Source of the DNA: Todiramphus chloris collaris
Lineage: Eukaryota; Chordata; Aves; Coraciiformes; Alcedinidae
NCBI GenBank assembly: GCA_025345505.1
Contig: JANVCC010000130.1
Coordinates: forward strand, 4,812,897 to 4,876,896
Direction of reading: 5' to 3'
Length of the DNA: 64,000 nucleotides
In this document: in pieces, positions 39,501 through 50,478 of the stretch
Position numbering within the stretch: position 1 is the stretch's first letter
How the letters are laid out: every line of letters starts with the position of its first letter
Program-made: the position numbers and the translations under genes
The notes under the pieces: generated by a model
What the model saw: only the letters and a program-made list of their open reading frames with translations
The model's database searches: none
Told to the model about the DNA's origin: nothing

Positions 39501-42500
39501 CTGTAAAACAAATATTTGCCAAGTTAAAATTTTGAAAGACTTAGTATTGTTCCAGGATTGAAGGTTTGTATTCTCCCTTGTGTGATGATCATAAACAATA
39601 GTCTATGTAGGCAGGTGCGGTCACATTTATACTTCTGTTCATGTCCCAAGCTCACAGCACATTGCTGGGAAGAGGTTAGTAGGGATGTGAAGCTTTAAGA
39701 AGAAAGCTGGCTTGCAACTAACCATCATGCAATGAAAACTGAGTGGACATACCACTGCACCCATGGCCATATTTACTGTTAATATAAATATACTATAGAC
39801 ACTTATTTGCATTTCTGAGTAATCATGGTTCCATTTTAAAAGAAAGGTGTTGAAGGTGTTGGCTTCACCAAGGTAGCATACTCTTCAGTGAAGTCAACTT
39901 AGGTCTGACAGTCTCTTACAAAACAATACCAGGGCAAGGGGAGGAGGAACATTTACCTCCTTAATTTCCTCAAAGAGCTTGATAGCATGTTCGTATTCTG
40001 GAGGGTCTTCATTGAGTTCTGCTTCCAAGTGATCCCAAAATGCCTTATGTACAATTTGTTTCACTGTGCCTGCAAAGCTGTAGAATAAGTCAATTAGATG
40101 CAGAAAGGATTCCCAACTAGCTTTCATCCTTGGTAAAAATGTTTTAGGTTAACCTGATCACTTGTTGGGAAACACACAGCACCTCACCAGTTCCTGTGCC
40201 CTGCAATCTTAACTGTCTTGGACCATCAGCTCCACAAACATGGTCTAGACTGACAAGTTTTTCCTAAAGCACATCTATTTTACAAAGTGGTTAACATGCA
40301 AGTAAAGAGATACTGCCTTTCCTTTTTCCTTATTTAATTCTTATTCGTTGTCCTAACCTGGTTTGTTATGTGCTAAGCTTTCTCAAAAACTATGTCATAT
40401 AAACAGTTAATAGATTTGTGCAATTAAAAACCTGTTTTGGGTCTGCTTTGTTTATGTTTGGTGTGTGGCTGGGTTTATTTTATTTGTTTGGGCTTTTGTT
40501 GGCTTTGCGTTTTGTTTGTTGGTTTGGTTTTGTTTGTGTTTTGGGGGTTTTTTTACACAGGTTTTCTCAAAGGGCCATTTTTAAGTTAGACATGTCTGTA
40601 AGCAAGAACATTTTAGCTACCTAATATTAGGGAAATTACTTCTCACTTTCTCTGGATCTCCAAGTATTTTTGCATTTCTTCTGGGTCTAATAGTAGAGCT
40701 ACGTTCATGATGAGCTCTACCTTATCACTACAGCACCAAATTGCTAGTACACACAACTGCACAGAAGGTCACCATTTCATCTTTTCCACAGGGCTTGGAA
40801 TTGCACAAAACAGCCCAATGCTCATTTTTCAATACAGACATTCATATTGCATTAGACTTATCTTCCACATGACATTTAAGAAAGTGTGATATGCTCCAAC
40901 TCAGCTGGACTGCAATACTTGTTCCAAGCAAGACAGGTCTGGCAGGGACTCCTGGAGGTGCAGGATAAAAATCTGCGCCTTTTCTCGAGTTGTTTTCATT
41001 TGGTTTTTTTTTTAATTTTGTTTGTTTGTCAGGGTTTGGTTTTTTATTGCTGTTGTTCTATTTGCTGCTTCATTCTTTTCTCCTCTTCCCAACCCCTGTG
41101 CTGTTTTTGGCAAAATTCAGAGTCTTACCTGTTCTGTGGGAAGTCTTCCTGTTTTATGCAAAAATTTGCATTTACGGCAATTTCATGAGCTAGAGTCAAG
41201 TTTGTCAAATTCCTTGCAGCTGCCATCAGTTCATCAAATGTAATAATCTTGGGAGGGCTTGCTGCAGGAACAAACAAGATTATTTCAAGCCAAATATCTA
41301 TAGTTGATAAATGCAACTGAAAATACTAAAATTTTGCAATGTTACTACTTGTTTCCTGCACTCTAGTACTCTAGAAGAAACAACCTAGGATTACCAGGTA
41401 TTTATATCTTCTTAAAACACTAACTCAGGGAACTCCCATCTTATCAGGGGTGTGTGTGAGTAATACCACACAAGCCTCTTAACATTTTGAGGAGCAATTT
41501 CCTATTTCTTCATCTTAACTAAGGTATCTTCTTGCCTTTAAAACAGGATCTTACATTCCACAGATATCCTGTCGATGGCTTGGTAAAAATCCACCAGACC
41601 AAAAGCACGGGCAATAACAGATACCAGATGTCCATTAGAATTCTGAGCACATAATGGCTAGATTGTTGGTTTATTGCCCATAGAGAAGGTTCTGAAGTTA
41701 CTAACTTGAGAACCCCTCACTTATGTTCCATAGCAGATGCATTGTAAGTTACACACCTGTTTTACAAAAAACCATTAACATTAACAGAAACTTTACATTG
41801 GAAAACAAGAGTAAATTCCCAAAGTTTCTAAACCCTCAAATGCTGTCAATTAATCTAGCGTTTGGAATTAATCCTTTGAAGATTGGTAATAAAGACAAAG
41901 AGCCAGCTGCCAACTGCAGCTCCAATAACAAGCTTGTTTTAATGTAAAATACTTACATAGACACTAAAAAGTGTGCATGGTCTGAGAACGCTTACAGACA
42001 TGGACATGAAGCACACCTTAACCGAGGTTTTATTTATCATTACTCAAAATACCTTCTTTGTGCAAATGTGTTTTCTGTTTGATTCTAATATTTATGAAAG
42101 AAAAATACAAATTCCAGATCCAGTTCATATATCTTGATCTAGTATTATAAGTCTGTAACTTACAGATTTAATTTTTAAGTGCATAGAGCAAACAGAAGAA
42201 ACCCACCCTTTGCACAAAGCCGTATCTGAGCGGGAGACTGCTACCAACATCAAGAGTAGGATGTCCGTGGTGGCACACTTTTCTTACACTTTCTGAAGGA
42301 ATGCACAGGGAGACCCCCATGGATACAGCTGCTGGTGGTGTTCCACGCACAAGGAGATGCACTGCTTCATAGCAGAGAGACAGCCATGCCTCCCTCCTAA
42401 TACTCTTAAACAGAGATTCAGAATCCCAGCTTCTACCCATGACAGCAAAGGAAAACAAGAGAAGTTAGCCTTATCTGTCTATGCACAACCACAGGGAAGG

Positions 42501-42651
42501 CTGAAACAGGCTTACATGCTGGGGAACTGGGTTTGCTTGAAGAATCGCTGTTAAAGCTCTGTCTTGAATATTCAGAGTCACTGGAAGAGGCTGTGCTTTC
42601 AGAGAGGCGTGAAGAATCTGAATCACTGTTCTGGTCATCATTGAGAGGCAT
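33279..42651 (-). CDS. TCP11L2: TCP11L2, complete coding sequence over nine coding exons
   Basis: T-complex 11-like 2, a TCP11-family protein (human about 519 aa). Its biochemical role is poorly defined; I recall a report linking it to FMNL2 and myoblast migration. Nine minus-strand coding exons (136, 133, 121, 221, 137, 188, 182, 173 and 239 nt) join in phase to 1530 nt, 509 aa plus TGA. Residues 1-45 are Ser/Asp-rich and probably disordered. From about residue 52 ([20 protein letters not shown]) to near the C-terminus ([18 protein letters not shown]) is the alpha-helical TCP11 domain. A Ser-rich linker ([19 protein letters not shown]) sits near residue 270-285. The start at 42651 is supported by MPLNDDQ homology and an in-frame TGA nine nt upstream. 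No signal peptide or membrane segment is evident. Upstream noncoding exon(s) probably lie in the 46.8-48.4 kb CpG island. Confidence 0.95.
34099..34271 (-). CDS. TCP11L2: TCP11L2 exon 9 (residues 373-431)
   Basis: Completes Lys373, then [40 protein letters not shown] and [17 protein letters not shown], with a split Asp at the end. Acceptor cttccag, donor gttagt. Confidence 0.94.
34987..35168 (-). CDS. TCP11L2: TCP11L2 exon 8 (residues 313-373)
   Basis: Encodes [40 protein letters not shown] and [20 protein letters not shown], with a split Lys at the end. Acceptor atcctag, donor gtaagg. Too interrupted by stops in flanking intron to be obvious as an ORF. Confidence 0.94.
35653..35839. repeat. 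GTTT/GGTTT-rich low-complexity block
   Basis: Almost purely T and G on the plus strand for about 190 nt, in degenerate TTTG and TTGG units. The Lys/Gln/Thr-rich ORF on the minus strand (35615-35905) is a translation of this repeat, not a gene. Confidence 0.9.
36748..36935 (-). CDS. TCP11L2: TCP11L2 exon 7 (residues 250-312)
   Basis: Completes a Ser codon, then [20 protein letters not shown], a Ser-rich stretch, then [20 protein letters not shown] and TIPE. Acceptor acttag, donor gtaaga. The Ser-rich linker is unlike the flanking helical sequence. Confidence 0.95.
37950..38086 (-). CDS. TCP11L2: TCP11L2 exon 6 (residues 204-250)
   Basis: Encodes [20 protein letters not shown], then [20 protein letters not shown] and LEETP, with split codons at both ends. 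Acceptor ctttcag, donor gtaggt. Confidence 0.95.
39010..39230 (-). CDS. TCP11L2: TCP11L2 exon 5 (residues 131-204)
   Basis: Encodes [60 protein letters not shown] and [13 protein letters not shown], with a split Arg at the end. Acceptor actttag, donor gttggt. The most conserved part of the TCP11 domain. Confidence 0.95.
39957..40077 (-). CDS. TCP11L2: TCP11L2 exon 4 (residues 90-130)
   Basis: Acceptor ttctacag was chosen over the internal ttgcag because only it keeps frame and restores SFAGTVK (human SLAGRVK as recalled). Continues [20 protein letters not shown], then [14 protein letters not shown]. Donor gtaaat. Confidence 0.93.
40432..40554. repeat. TTTG-rich low-complexity block
   Basis: Degenerate TTTG/GTTT units on the plus strand, similar in character to the block in intron 7. 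Confidence 0.85.
41129..41261 (-). CDS. TCP11L2: TCP11L2 exon 3 (residues 46-90)
   Basis: Completes a Ser codon, then [20 protein letters not shown] and [20 protein letters not shown], then PQN and AG of a split Ser. Acceptor cctgcag, donor gtaaga. This is the start of the TCP11 domain. Confidence 0.94.
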
Positions 42652-42685
42652 CCTGATTCACTTTAACTGCTACAGTAAACAAGAC
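42516..42685 (-). CDS. TCP11L2: TCP11L2 exon 2 with start codon (residues 1-46; 5' UTR 42652-42685)
   Basis: Encodes [20 protein letters not shown], then [20 protein letters not shown] and PSSPA, plus the first base of a Ser codon. Donor gtaagc at the low end. The probable acceptor tttttctag puts 34 nt of 5' UTR in the exon. Numbered 2 on the assumption of one upstream noncoding exon. Confidence 0.9.
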
Positions 42686-45600
42686 CTAGAAAAACAAATA
42701 CACTTCCCATAAAACCAGCACGCACTTTTTTTGGTTGTTTCTCAACAGTGAGATACAGATCATTATATTGTAAACAAACAACAAATAGTTGCCTTTCTTC
42801 AAAAGGTGTTAGAGAAAGGATCTAGCTTGACTTGCAGAATCATACAGTTGTTAACAAAGTACACCCGTTCTGCAAGAAAGTTTTGTACCTTCTGCCCGTG
42901 TCATACCTTAATGGTTATGTTAGAGACAGGTTGAAAATTAGTCATAGTTAAAATATAAAAGACTACCCACAGTAACCCCTGAAGTTGCTTGGTGTCAGAA
43001 TTTTCTCAACATCATTAAAGGCATCTCATGATGTTACCATCCCCCACCTGACTTCACCAACAAGCAATGTTTAGCAATTAGCTTCCTTCCACAAATGGAT
43101 TGCCTCGAGTGTAACAACTCTGAAGCAAACACAGGCAAATAACTCAAAATAGTGTATTTCTGACAGGGTGTAGCCAAAAGTCAGGCTTGCTGCTTTAGGT
43201 GGCTCTTTACTCAGAATCAGATCAACAATGGCACAGACCCCCCCTCAAAAAAAATACTCCTGCTGAGAGTAACAGTAGATGGGTTTTCATGTTTAAGTCG
43301 AATGGCAACTCTGAGCCTCTAACATTACATTCAGCACTCATGACAAGGAACACAGGGAAGTGTCATGCTTCATAGTGCTTCTGTCTACATGAAAGAAACT
43401 GCCTCCAAGGCAGATAATCTGCAACTGCAGAGAATTTGGACAGCTGCATAGTGTGATAGAAATGATTACTAGTTGTATGACAGGAAGTGAAAAATGTGTT
43501 CATAATCATATTAAAATAAGAACCTGGAAGTCAGCCATAATTACTAAGAAAGGAATTTGGCCCTGATACCAAAAGTAGCTGTCGATCTTTGATGATGACC
43601 ATGAAGCATTCTGTAGCAAACTTTATGAAGAGACATAGCCAACAATGCTTTCTGTCAGCAAATTTAAGTAGTGCGGCTTCATTTGTGATTAAATTTCATC
43701 AGCTTCAGCAGGCAAGAAATACCACACTTTGTAACTGCTGAACTTGAAAAAAAGCCACTTTTGGCAGCAAAGGGATGATCCTTGTGAGCACTTATGTGAA
43801 TCAACATAGTCTGAGGTCAACAGATATGACAAAAAGGATAAAGATTTCTTTAAGATGGCACCTAGTCACAGCTTAGAGCATTTGATTGTTTTTTGGGTAC
43901 CAGCTCATCCTGAATAGGCCTTTATAACTTGATGAAGTATTACACTGATGAGTACTCTCCTGTTAATTGAGATGATTAACATTTGTTAAGTGTGTGTTTA
44001 CTCATCCTCTGCCATCAGGAAAGAGGATGGATTTGAGTGCCTTGTGTAATGCTTTATGCTGTTTTTTTTGTGAAAAGAATTAATCACCTGAGGAAGAACA
44101 CAGCTGACAGTTTATTACCTTACTGGAGAAGCCAGTAAGAGAGACTTTTGATCAGGATAGGGAGGTCATGAGTTCAAGACTTACAGTATTGTGATCCTTA
44201 ACATCATAACACTTTTATTAGAACAGCAATTTTGTAATTTCTAACAAGCAATTGAAAACAAGCAGGTATTTAAAATAGCATTGGCTAAGACTAAGAGTTG
44301 CAAGAGGATCTAGAAAACCAAAAAGCTGAGATATTTTTGACTTTGTATTAAGTTGTAATTGTAACTTCGTATTAAGTTACAATTACAAATGAGTCACTAG
44401 TTAATGTTACGCAAGAGACTAAAACTATTTCTTCGACTAAAATCTGTGCTACAGATCTCAAAGCTAGTGCTAACTACAAACTTAGTTGTGACAAGTAACC
44501 TAACTGTAGAATATGCTCCAGGTTCTTGACACGGAACTATTCCAACACAATAGCCCTGCAGAGCCTGCAAAGCTTATAGTACCATTCTGATATTGTTTCT
44601 ACATCAGCATCAGAACATTGTATTTCCAGGCTTTAATCATGTATAAACCCCCTTTATTTATATCTTAATAACTAACCTCCAGAAGGTTAATGTTGCACGT
44701 GGTCCATCGAAAGATCTGATGAACACTGTCAGTGTTACTGGCCAGAAAGGTCTTGTAAATCACTTGTCTAGTATGAGCACTTCAAGATGTGTTTACTGCT
44801 TCAGTCTAGGTGTTCAGAACATGGAAGAAATTAAATGACCATTAAAAAAATTAATTCTTATAGAATTTCACATCACTTCAAGAAGTTTCTCTTAACTGTA
44901 TGACAATTGTAATAAATATTCAAGTTGTAAAATATTCAGGTTTGCAAGGTGCTCCTCACAGAAATACTAAGCCAGCCACAGAGGCAAGTCAGCATTGCTA
45001 TTTCCTACCCCAATCCCGATTCCCCAAAACACCAAATCATTAAGGTAGAATTTCAAATTCTATGTACATTTAGTCTTTACATACCAGTTCTAACAAAGGA
45101 TCTTTTGGCAACAAGTACTTAGATGTCAAAGAGGCCCATATTTTGATGTACTGACACTATGTCAGTTCCTACAATAGATGCAGACATACAGACAGCAGAG
45201 TTGTCAGAGTAAAGTGCTTCGGAAGGCTTAATATAAATAAGAAGTTTCACCAATGCAACAGGAAATGACACACTGAAAAAACAACGCAATCTTTGCCACA
45301 GTAAATGTATTTCCTACTAGGATGCCTCAAATTGAGTGGTAAGGAAGAACGGATGTATTCTGCACATTCAGAACACTATTGCTAAATTCTAACTTTAAAA
45401 GACAAAAAGGGCAGCAAGCACTTCAAAGTAAAGAATACACAAGTAGAATTTGGATAGGTCATCTAGTTTTTAAATATGCTGCCCAACAGCTAAAAAGCTT
45501 AAAGAAAAGTACATTCACTGAATGTATCAGAGGAAAATACAAATAAAAAAAAAGGCATTTCTAATTAGTTACAACAATAGACAACTGAGTTACTTAGTCC

Positions 45601-46830
45601 TTTCTTTATAGCACACACTGGAATAGCTGCTTTTCCTTATGCTTTTGTAGACAACATTGAGCTTCTCATAAATTACTAAGAGCCAAGTTCACATTTAATT
45701 TTAAATGTGATTAACATAAATCCCAAGTAAAAATTTTTAAGAAAGCCCTTTAGGCTTCCAAGATCTCTTTGTACCTCACCATCTTGAATAGACAATACCA
45801 TCTTCTTAATTTTTTGAGTTGTTCTTTAGGTATTACATATTAGGCTGTTGTTTTAATACACAGCTTAATATCCTACCCATTCTATTAAAAGGTCAGTCTG
45901 TGGTTACAAGCTGCTTTACTCTTCCTGCATAAAAAACAATTAATGTTTACTTTTGAATTAGATTGGATACCTTCATAATGGGCTTCATTACACTCTTTGC
46001 TTTCTTTTGATCTGTAGTATTTTGCAGGGTTTTTTAAGGATAAGCTCTAAACAGGAGACCAAGCTAAAAATATCTTCTAAGTGTACAAGCCACGAGATAG
46101 TTAATTTCACCCAAGGATAGTTAATTCCAGACCCAAGATAGTTAATTCTGCGACTATGTAGACAGTTTTCGATTATTCTTCTTAGTAAAGATGCAACAAC
46201 TAGAACACTGTAAATACTTAAAGGCATCTTGCTCTTCCACAGTCACCACCTCACCTGACCCCATCATTCAGTTCAAACTGATCAAGGTGGCAAGGTCAGC
46301 TTAGTTTCAGAGAACACAGATACGCTTTTTATTACTGTTACTTTAGAAGTTATTTCATGAAGCACCTGGGGAAAAAAAAAACCAAAAACAAAAGCCCAGC
46401 TTGGAAGGCTTTTTTTTCCTCCAGATACCATCTTCAAGAAAAGTTTTTCCACAGCCCTGCTTTGTTCAAATACGTCCCTCCATCCATCGACACTTTTAAA
46501 GTGCTCTGTCCAGTTTTACCACTATGAACGTCTTAACTTTGTTTATTCTACTGGGCTTACGTCCTTGATATCTTCAAGCTGGCACCGACTGAATCTCATT
46601 TGGGCTCGAATTTCCCTTTCACTGACTCCACCTTTGCCAGCACTCGCAGCACAGGAGCAGAAAAGAGCCTTTGTTAAGGGTCACGGAACTGCCCGACGCC
46701 TCATTTTTGACAGCTTATAGCTGACGCTTCTCTCCTGCGGCTTTCTGGTTCTGCAGCTCTTCCCTCAATACACACTTTTCTAGACGAAGACTTTAAAATA
46801 CCCAAGAGGGAGACGAGCACGTTCCCCCCC
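42686..46830 (-). other. TCP11L2: TCP11L2 intron 1 (3' and central part)
   Basis: About 4 kb of AT-rich sequence between the start-codon exon and the CpG island. It carries a perfect 15-bp inverted repeat at 44353-44388. No coding exon was recognised, consistent with a long intron behind a noncoding first exon. Confidence 0.65.
44353..44388. repeat. perfect 15-bp inverted repeat with 6-nt loop
   Basis: Left arm ttgtaattgtaactt (44353-44367), loop cgtatt, right arm aagttacaattacaa (44374-44388). The arms are exact reverse complements, and would form a hairpin on either strand. Confidence 0.95.
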
Positions 46831-47452
46831 GAGGCCTGTGCTGGGGACAGCCAGGGCAGCCGTCCTCACCTCGGGCATGTGGGCAACGCAGCCCCCCAGG
46901 GCCGCCGGAGGCCGAGGACGCCCCTCCCGCCGGCTCCCCTCACGGGGCGCGGGCGGAGCGGCCCCTCTCTCTGCCCGCGACGGCTCCTCCTCTTCCTCCA
47001 TCTGTTTGGCTGTCCGTCTCCTCCCCCGGCCCCATGTTTTTAACAGTTACCAGAGGCAGGAGTTTGGCACTCGCCGACCAAAACAAACAGTGTTTCCAAG
47101 GACAGGCCCGGGGCGGGGTGGAGGAAAGGGAAGAGGAGAAGAGAACGGGCAACCCTCTTTCGCCAGCCCCGGGGAAGGCGAGCCCGGCTGCCCGCTTCCA
47201 AGAGTCCCGTCCTCACATGCCCCGGGAACTGAGCCGGAGTGCCCTTGCACAGCGCTGTACGGGGGGAACCCCCGCGGCTGCGCCCGTCGGTACAGATCGT
47301 CCCGGTGGACAGCGGGCACTGAAGGACGGAGACAGCCCAGGAGCGTGGGCTGTACTACAGAGCCAGAGCAGGGGCTGCGAACCCCACCTGCTGCAGCGGG
47401 AGCCCCACCGGGGCAGCAGAGCGGAGCAGAGCGCCAGCCCGTCACCCCCCAG

Positions 47453-47480
47453 TCACTCACACACACTCACACACACCCCC
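47453..47480. repeat. short CA-rich repeat
   Basis: CACACACT/CACACACA units inside the CpG island. Confidence 0.8.
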
Positions 47481-48268
47481 CGCACAAGAGGGCACCAGCA
47501 CCCCGGGCAGCTGGGACCGAGACTCACCCCGCGGTTCATCGCCTGCAGGTGCCCAGACGCGTGCGGTGCTGCTCCCCAGTCACTCGCCGCGACCCAGCGG
47601 CAGCAACACCTCACCCCCCCTGCGCGGCACTCGCCGGGGCTTTAAACAACCCCCCGAGCTTTAGACACCCAGCCCGGATTATTAGCGTCTTCCTTGGGGG
47701 CGTCCCTCTCCGCCGGGTGGGGGGGGGGGGGAGAGAGAGATAGGGGGGCGCATAACCTTTTCCTGCCTGCCAGCGGCGAGCTACTCCGAAGGATTCGGGT
47801 CAACCTGCGCCGATCCCCGCAGAAACTGTCCGTGTCTCCTCATTCTGCCCGGGTCCGAGTACTAAGCGGGGAGAAATACGAGATAACAAGAGAAGACGCT
47901 TCCGCGGCCTCCCCCGCGCCGAATGGGCCCTGCCCGGGGGGAAGGCTGGGGCAAGGCTTCGGTGGTGTTTACGGAAGAGCCGCGTCGATCCGGGCTGGCC
48001 CCGCCCCTTCGCCAGCGCGAGGCGGGGCATCCGCCTGAGCCCCGCCCCGGAGGCGCCTCAGGCCATGGGGAGACACCGCGGACCCCACGGGTGGGAGGGG
48101 GGAAGGCAGCGAAGCTCCGTTTCCCGTCAGGGCCAAGTGTCCTTCAGGGCGTATGTGCCCTCCTCTATTCGCTGCGCAGCCAAGGAGGCTTTAAATATGC
48201 CCCCACGAGCTTTCCTGCCCTGGTTTCCTTAGTCTCCCGAGGCGGGGTGAAGTGCTCCCTCCCCCCCC

Positions 48269-48305
48269 GCCATCTTGGCCCCCCCTTGCCGCCCCCCGCC
48301 ATCTT
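48269..48305 (-). promoter_or_regulatory. two tandem YY1-like motifs
   Basis: GCCATCTT at 48269-48276 and again at 48298-48305, each preceded by CCC, giving AAGATGGCGGG on the minus strand. YY1 sites of this form are often found just downstream of transcription starts in the sense orientation, which would place a TCP11L2 start slightly above 48.3 kb. Confidence 0.55.
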
Positions 48306-49540
48306 AGCCGCGGGGGAGTCCCTCAGGACTGTGCCGAGTTTAGTCACCCGCCTTGCTCACGGCTCTGGTGTGAGGAGGCCTGCTGAGCGCCCGCTGAGGA
48401 ACGCAGCACGAAGCAGTGTAGCACTATTATTATAAATGCCTTGCTTATTGCTGTATTGACCTCATCCACCAAGCAGCTTCACGCACCCGCTGGGCCAGCG
48501 GTACCTGTCAGGGTCATCGTCTCTTCCTGTCACAGGAGCTACGTGCCACCATTGCCTCACCTACCAAACATGAGCGGTCATCTCTGAGGCCGGGACTAAA
48601 TGAAGCCTTGCTCATCATGAAGACACTCAGCTCCCCTTTCTTCAGCACACATGATGAACTGTATGAGAGGGATGTTGTACTCACACAGACCAAAGCCCAC
48701 TGTAGGTCCTATTAACCTCTGCTATAAAAGCAAGGGTTCAAAGCAGGGAATGGTTTGGCTACGCAAGTACCAAGTACCCTGCTTGAGCAGGAGCGCTTGC
48801 TCGCTACAATGCAGAGCACCTGCCAGCCCTGCCACTCACTCTGAGCCCAGCATTTAGAGACATTAAATGGGATTAAATCCAACAGCCTAATCCGATAGCT
48901 TCCATAAAGAAGACAACGTTTTAAATGAGTGTTTGTACTACTTTGCCCCAGTTTGTGCACATCACATGGCAATGACAATCTGAGAAGCTCAAGACTGTGT
49001 GTGATGGCATACACGTGGACTGCCTTGTATAGGCCTTGTTTTCACTTCCAAGGACATTATTTATTATTCTTTTTTACATCCATCTTGGCCTAATGCCATC
49101 TGAAAGATGGGGGAAACCTGAGTTATGGTCTTTGCTGTGATGGCTGCTGATGCTTTTTATTAATTAGCCAACTATATCATCTAGAACAGCACAAAGAGTA
49201 CTTGCAGCAGACATCAGGGCCAGTGACTCCGGGTCTGTTTTGTGTGCTGCGTGGATATTGGCAATTGTGGAAACCTGTGGTGCTCAGTGACGTTGCTTGC
49301 ACAGCAAGGGGAAAGTGATGTCCCAGCTTCACCGAGTAAACTGGCTCCCAAATATTTATATGAAAGATCAGCTTTAAATGGAAAAATATATCAGGGGTAT
49401 CACCCTACATCAGAGACTAAGAGATGGGATTCCAGAAAGGGATGGCTTTAAAGCAACTTTTTTTTTTTTTTCAGCTGTAGAAGTGCCCTTCTCCCACAGC
49501 ACACCAGCTGTTTTAGAGCCCATTCTTAAGTACCTAGCTT

Positions 49541-49579
49541 GCTCTGTCTGTCTGTCTGCCTGTCTGCCTATCTATCTGA
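49541..49579. repeat. (TCTG)n/(TCTA)n microsatellite
   Basis: Tandem tetranucleotides with TCTG, CCTG and TCTA variants. Confidence 0.85.
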
Positions 49580-49901
49580 GATATGCATCTGTATATATAG
49601 CTGAGGCACCAAAGACATGCTTCAGGATTCCAGTCCAAAGGCCAAAAATAAGTTAGACATAGCAGTATTCAGCACATAACCTCCTTTTTGCTTTCAATTC
49701 CTTCTTGATCCAGAGGGACTGAAGCTATGGGCAATTATATGGGTCTTGAAGTAGATTACTGACCATGGAGATTCTTTCCACAGAGAAACATCACTCATTT
49801 CTCATTGTCTGTGTCTCCTGCAATGTCAGCCAGGAAAACAGTTGTATAGCCTTTAGAGTTGTTCTGATCAATTAAGAAGATCAATGTCCTTGTGTCTTAC
49901 A

Positions 49902-50478
49902 TGTGCTCGTTTTGTCTGGGATAGAATTAATCTTTTCCATAGTAAGTGGTATGGCATTATGTTCTGGATTTGTGCTAAAAAGCAGTGTTGATAATACAGG
50001 GATGTTTTTGTTATTCCTCAGCAGTGCTCACGCAGAGTCAAGACCTTTTCTGCCTCACACCACCTCACCAGTGAGTAGACTGGGGGTGCACAAGAAGTTG
50101 GGAGGGAACATAGCTGGGATAGCTGACCCCAACTGACCAAAGGGATATTCCATACCATATGACATCATGCTCAGCAATAACATGACGGGGAGTGGGTGAG
50201 GCGGTGCAGCTTGAGGACTGGCTGAGCATCAGTCACTAGGTGGTGAACAGTTGTTTTCATTTGCATCACTTGGCTTTCTTGGGGTTTATTTCTCACTCTT
50301 TGTTATTTTCCTTTCCATTACAATTTATTATTACTTTATTTCAATTATTAAACTGTTTTTATCTCAACCTAGAAGTTTTCTCAATTTTCTTCTTCCGATT
50401 CTCTCCCCCCATCCAGCTGGGGGTAACGTGCAAGTGGCTGTGTGGTCCTTAGTTACTGGCTGGAGTTAAACCACGACG
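49902..50478 (+). mobile_element. endogenous retrovirus ERVL-type solo LTR
   Basis: Its segments match an LTR family I remember as common in many birds: gtgttgataatacagggatg near 49986, agtagactgggggtgcacaa, gctgaccccaactgaccaaa, then gggatattccataccatatg acatcatgctcagca near 50142. Further on come ttattaaactgtttttatct and a 3' end reading ggctggagttaaaccacgac. Only one LTR is present and no internal retroviral genes flank it, so it is a solo LTR left by recombination. The family's central TATAAAG block is not evident. Exact ends and target duplication could not be fixed; the last base appears mutated from A. Confidence 0.85.

Larger units (their letters stand above)
36936..39956 (-). other. 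TCP11L2: TCP11L2 introns 4-6
   Basis: Introns at 36936-37949, 38087-39009 and 39231-39956, with exons 5 and 6 between them. No repeat or RNA gene recognised. Confidence 0.75.
40078..42515 (-). other. TCP11L2: TCP11L2 introns 2 and 3
   Basis: Introns at 40078-41128 and 41262-42515. Intron 3 has two T/G-rich stretches (40432-40554 and about 40999-41060). Otherwise featureless. Confidence 0.8.
46830..48430 (-). promoter_or_regulatory. TCP11L2: CpG island, probable TCP11L2 promoter and noncoding first exon
   Basis: CpG-dense with no coding homology, lying upstream of TCP11L2. Minus-strand donor candidates are gtgaggac just below 46870 (after CCCGAG) and gtgagtc just below 47528 (after GCGGG); either could end a noncoding exon. 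Two YY1-like motifs in minus-strand sense orientation lie at 48269-48305. Assignment rests on position and orientation; transcript data would decide. Confidence 0.65.

Noticed and set aside
40061-40071. Alternative acceptor ttgcag for TCP11L2 exon 4
   Set aside because: It breaks frame with exon 3; the upstream ttctacag keeps frame and restores the SFAG residues.
46838-48435. ORFs of 170-301 codons on both strands
   Set aside because: Same composition effect in the second CpG island; sequences are Pro/Arg/Gly-rich without domains or homology.
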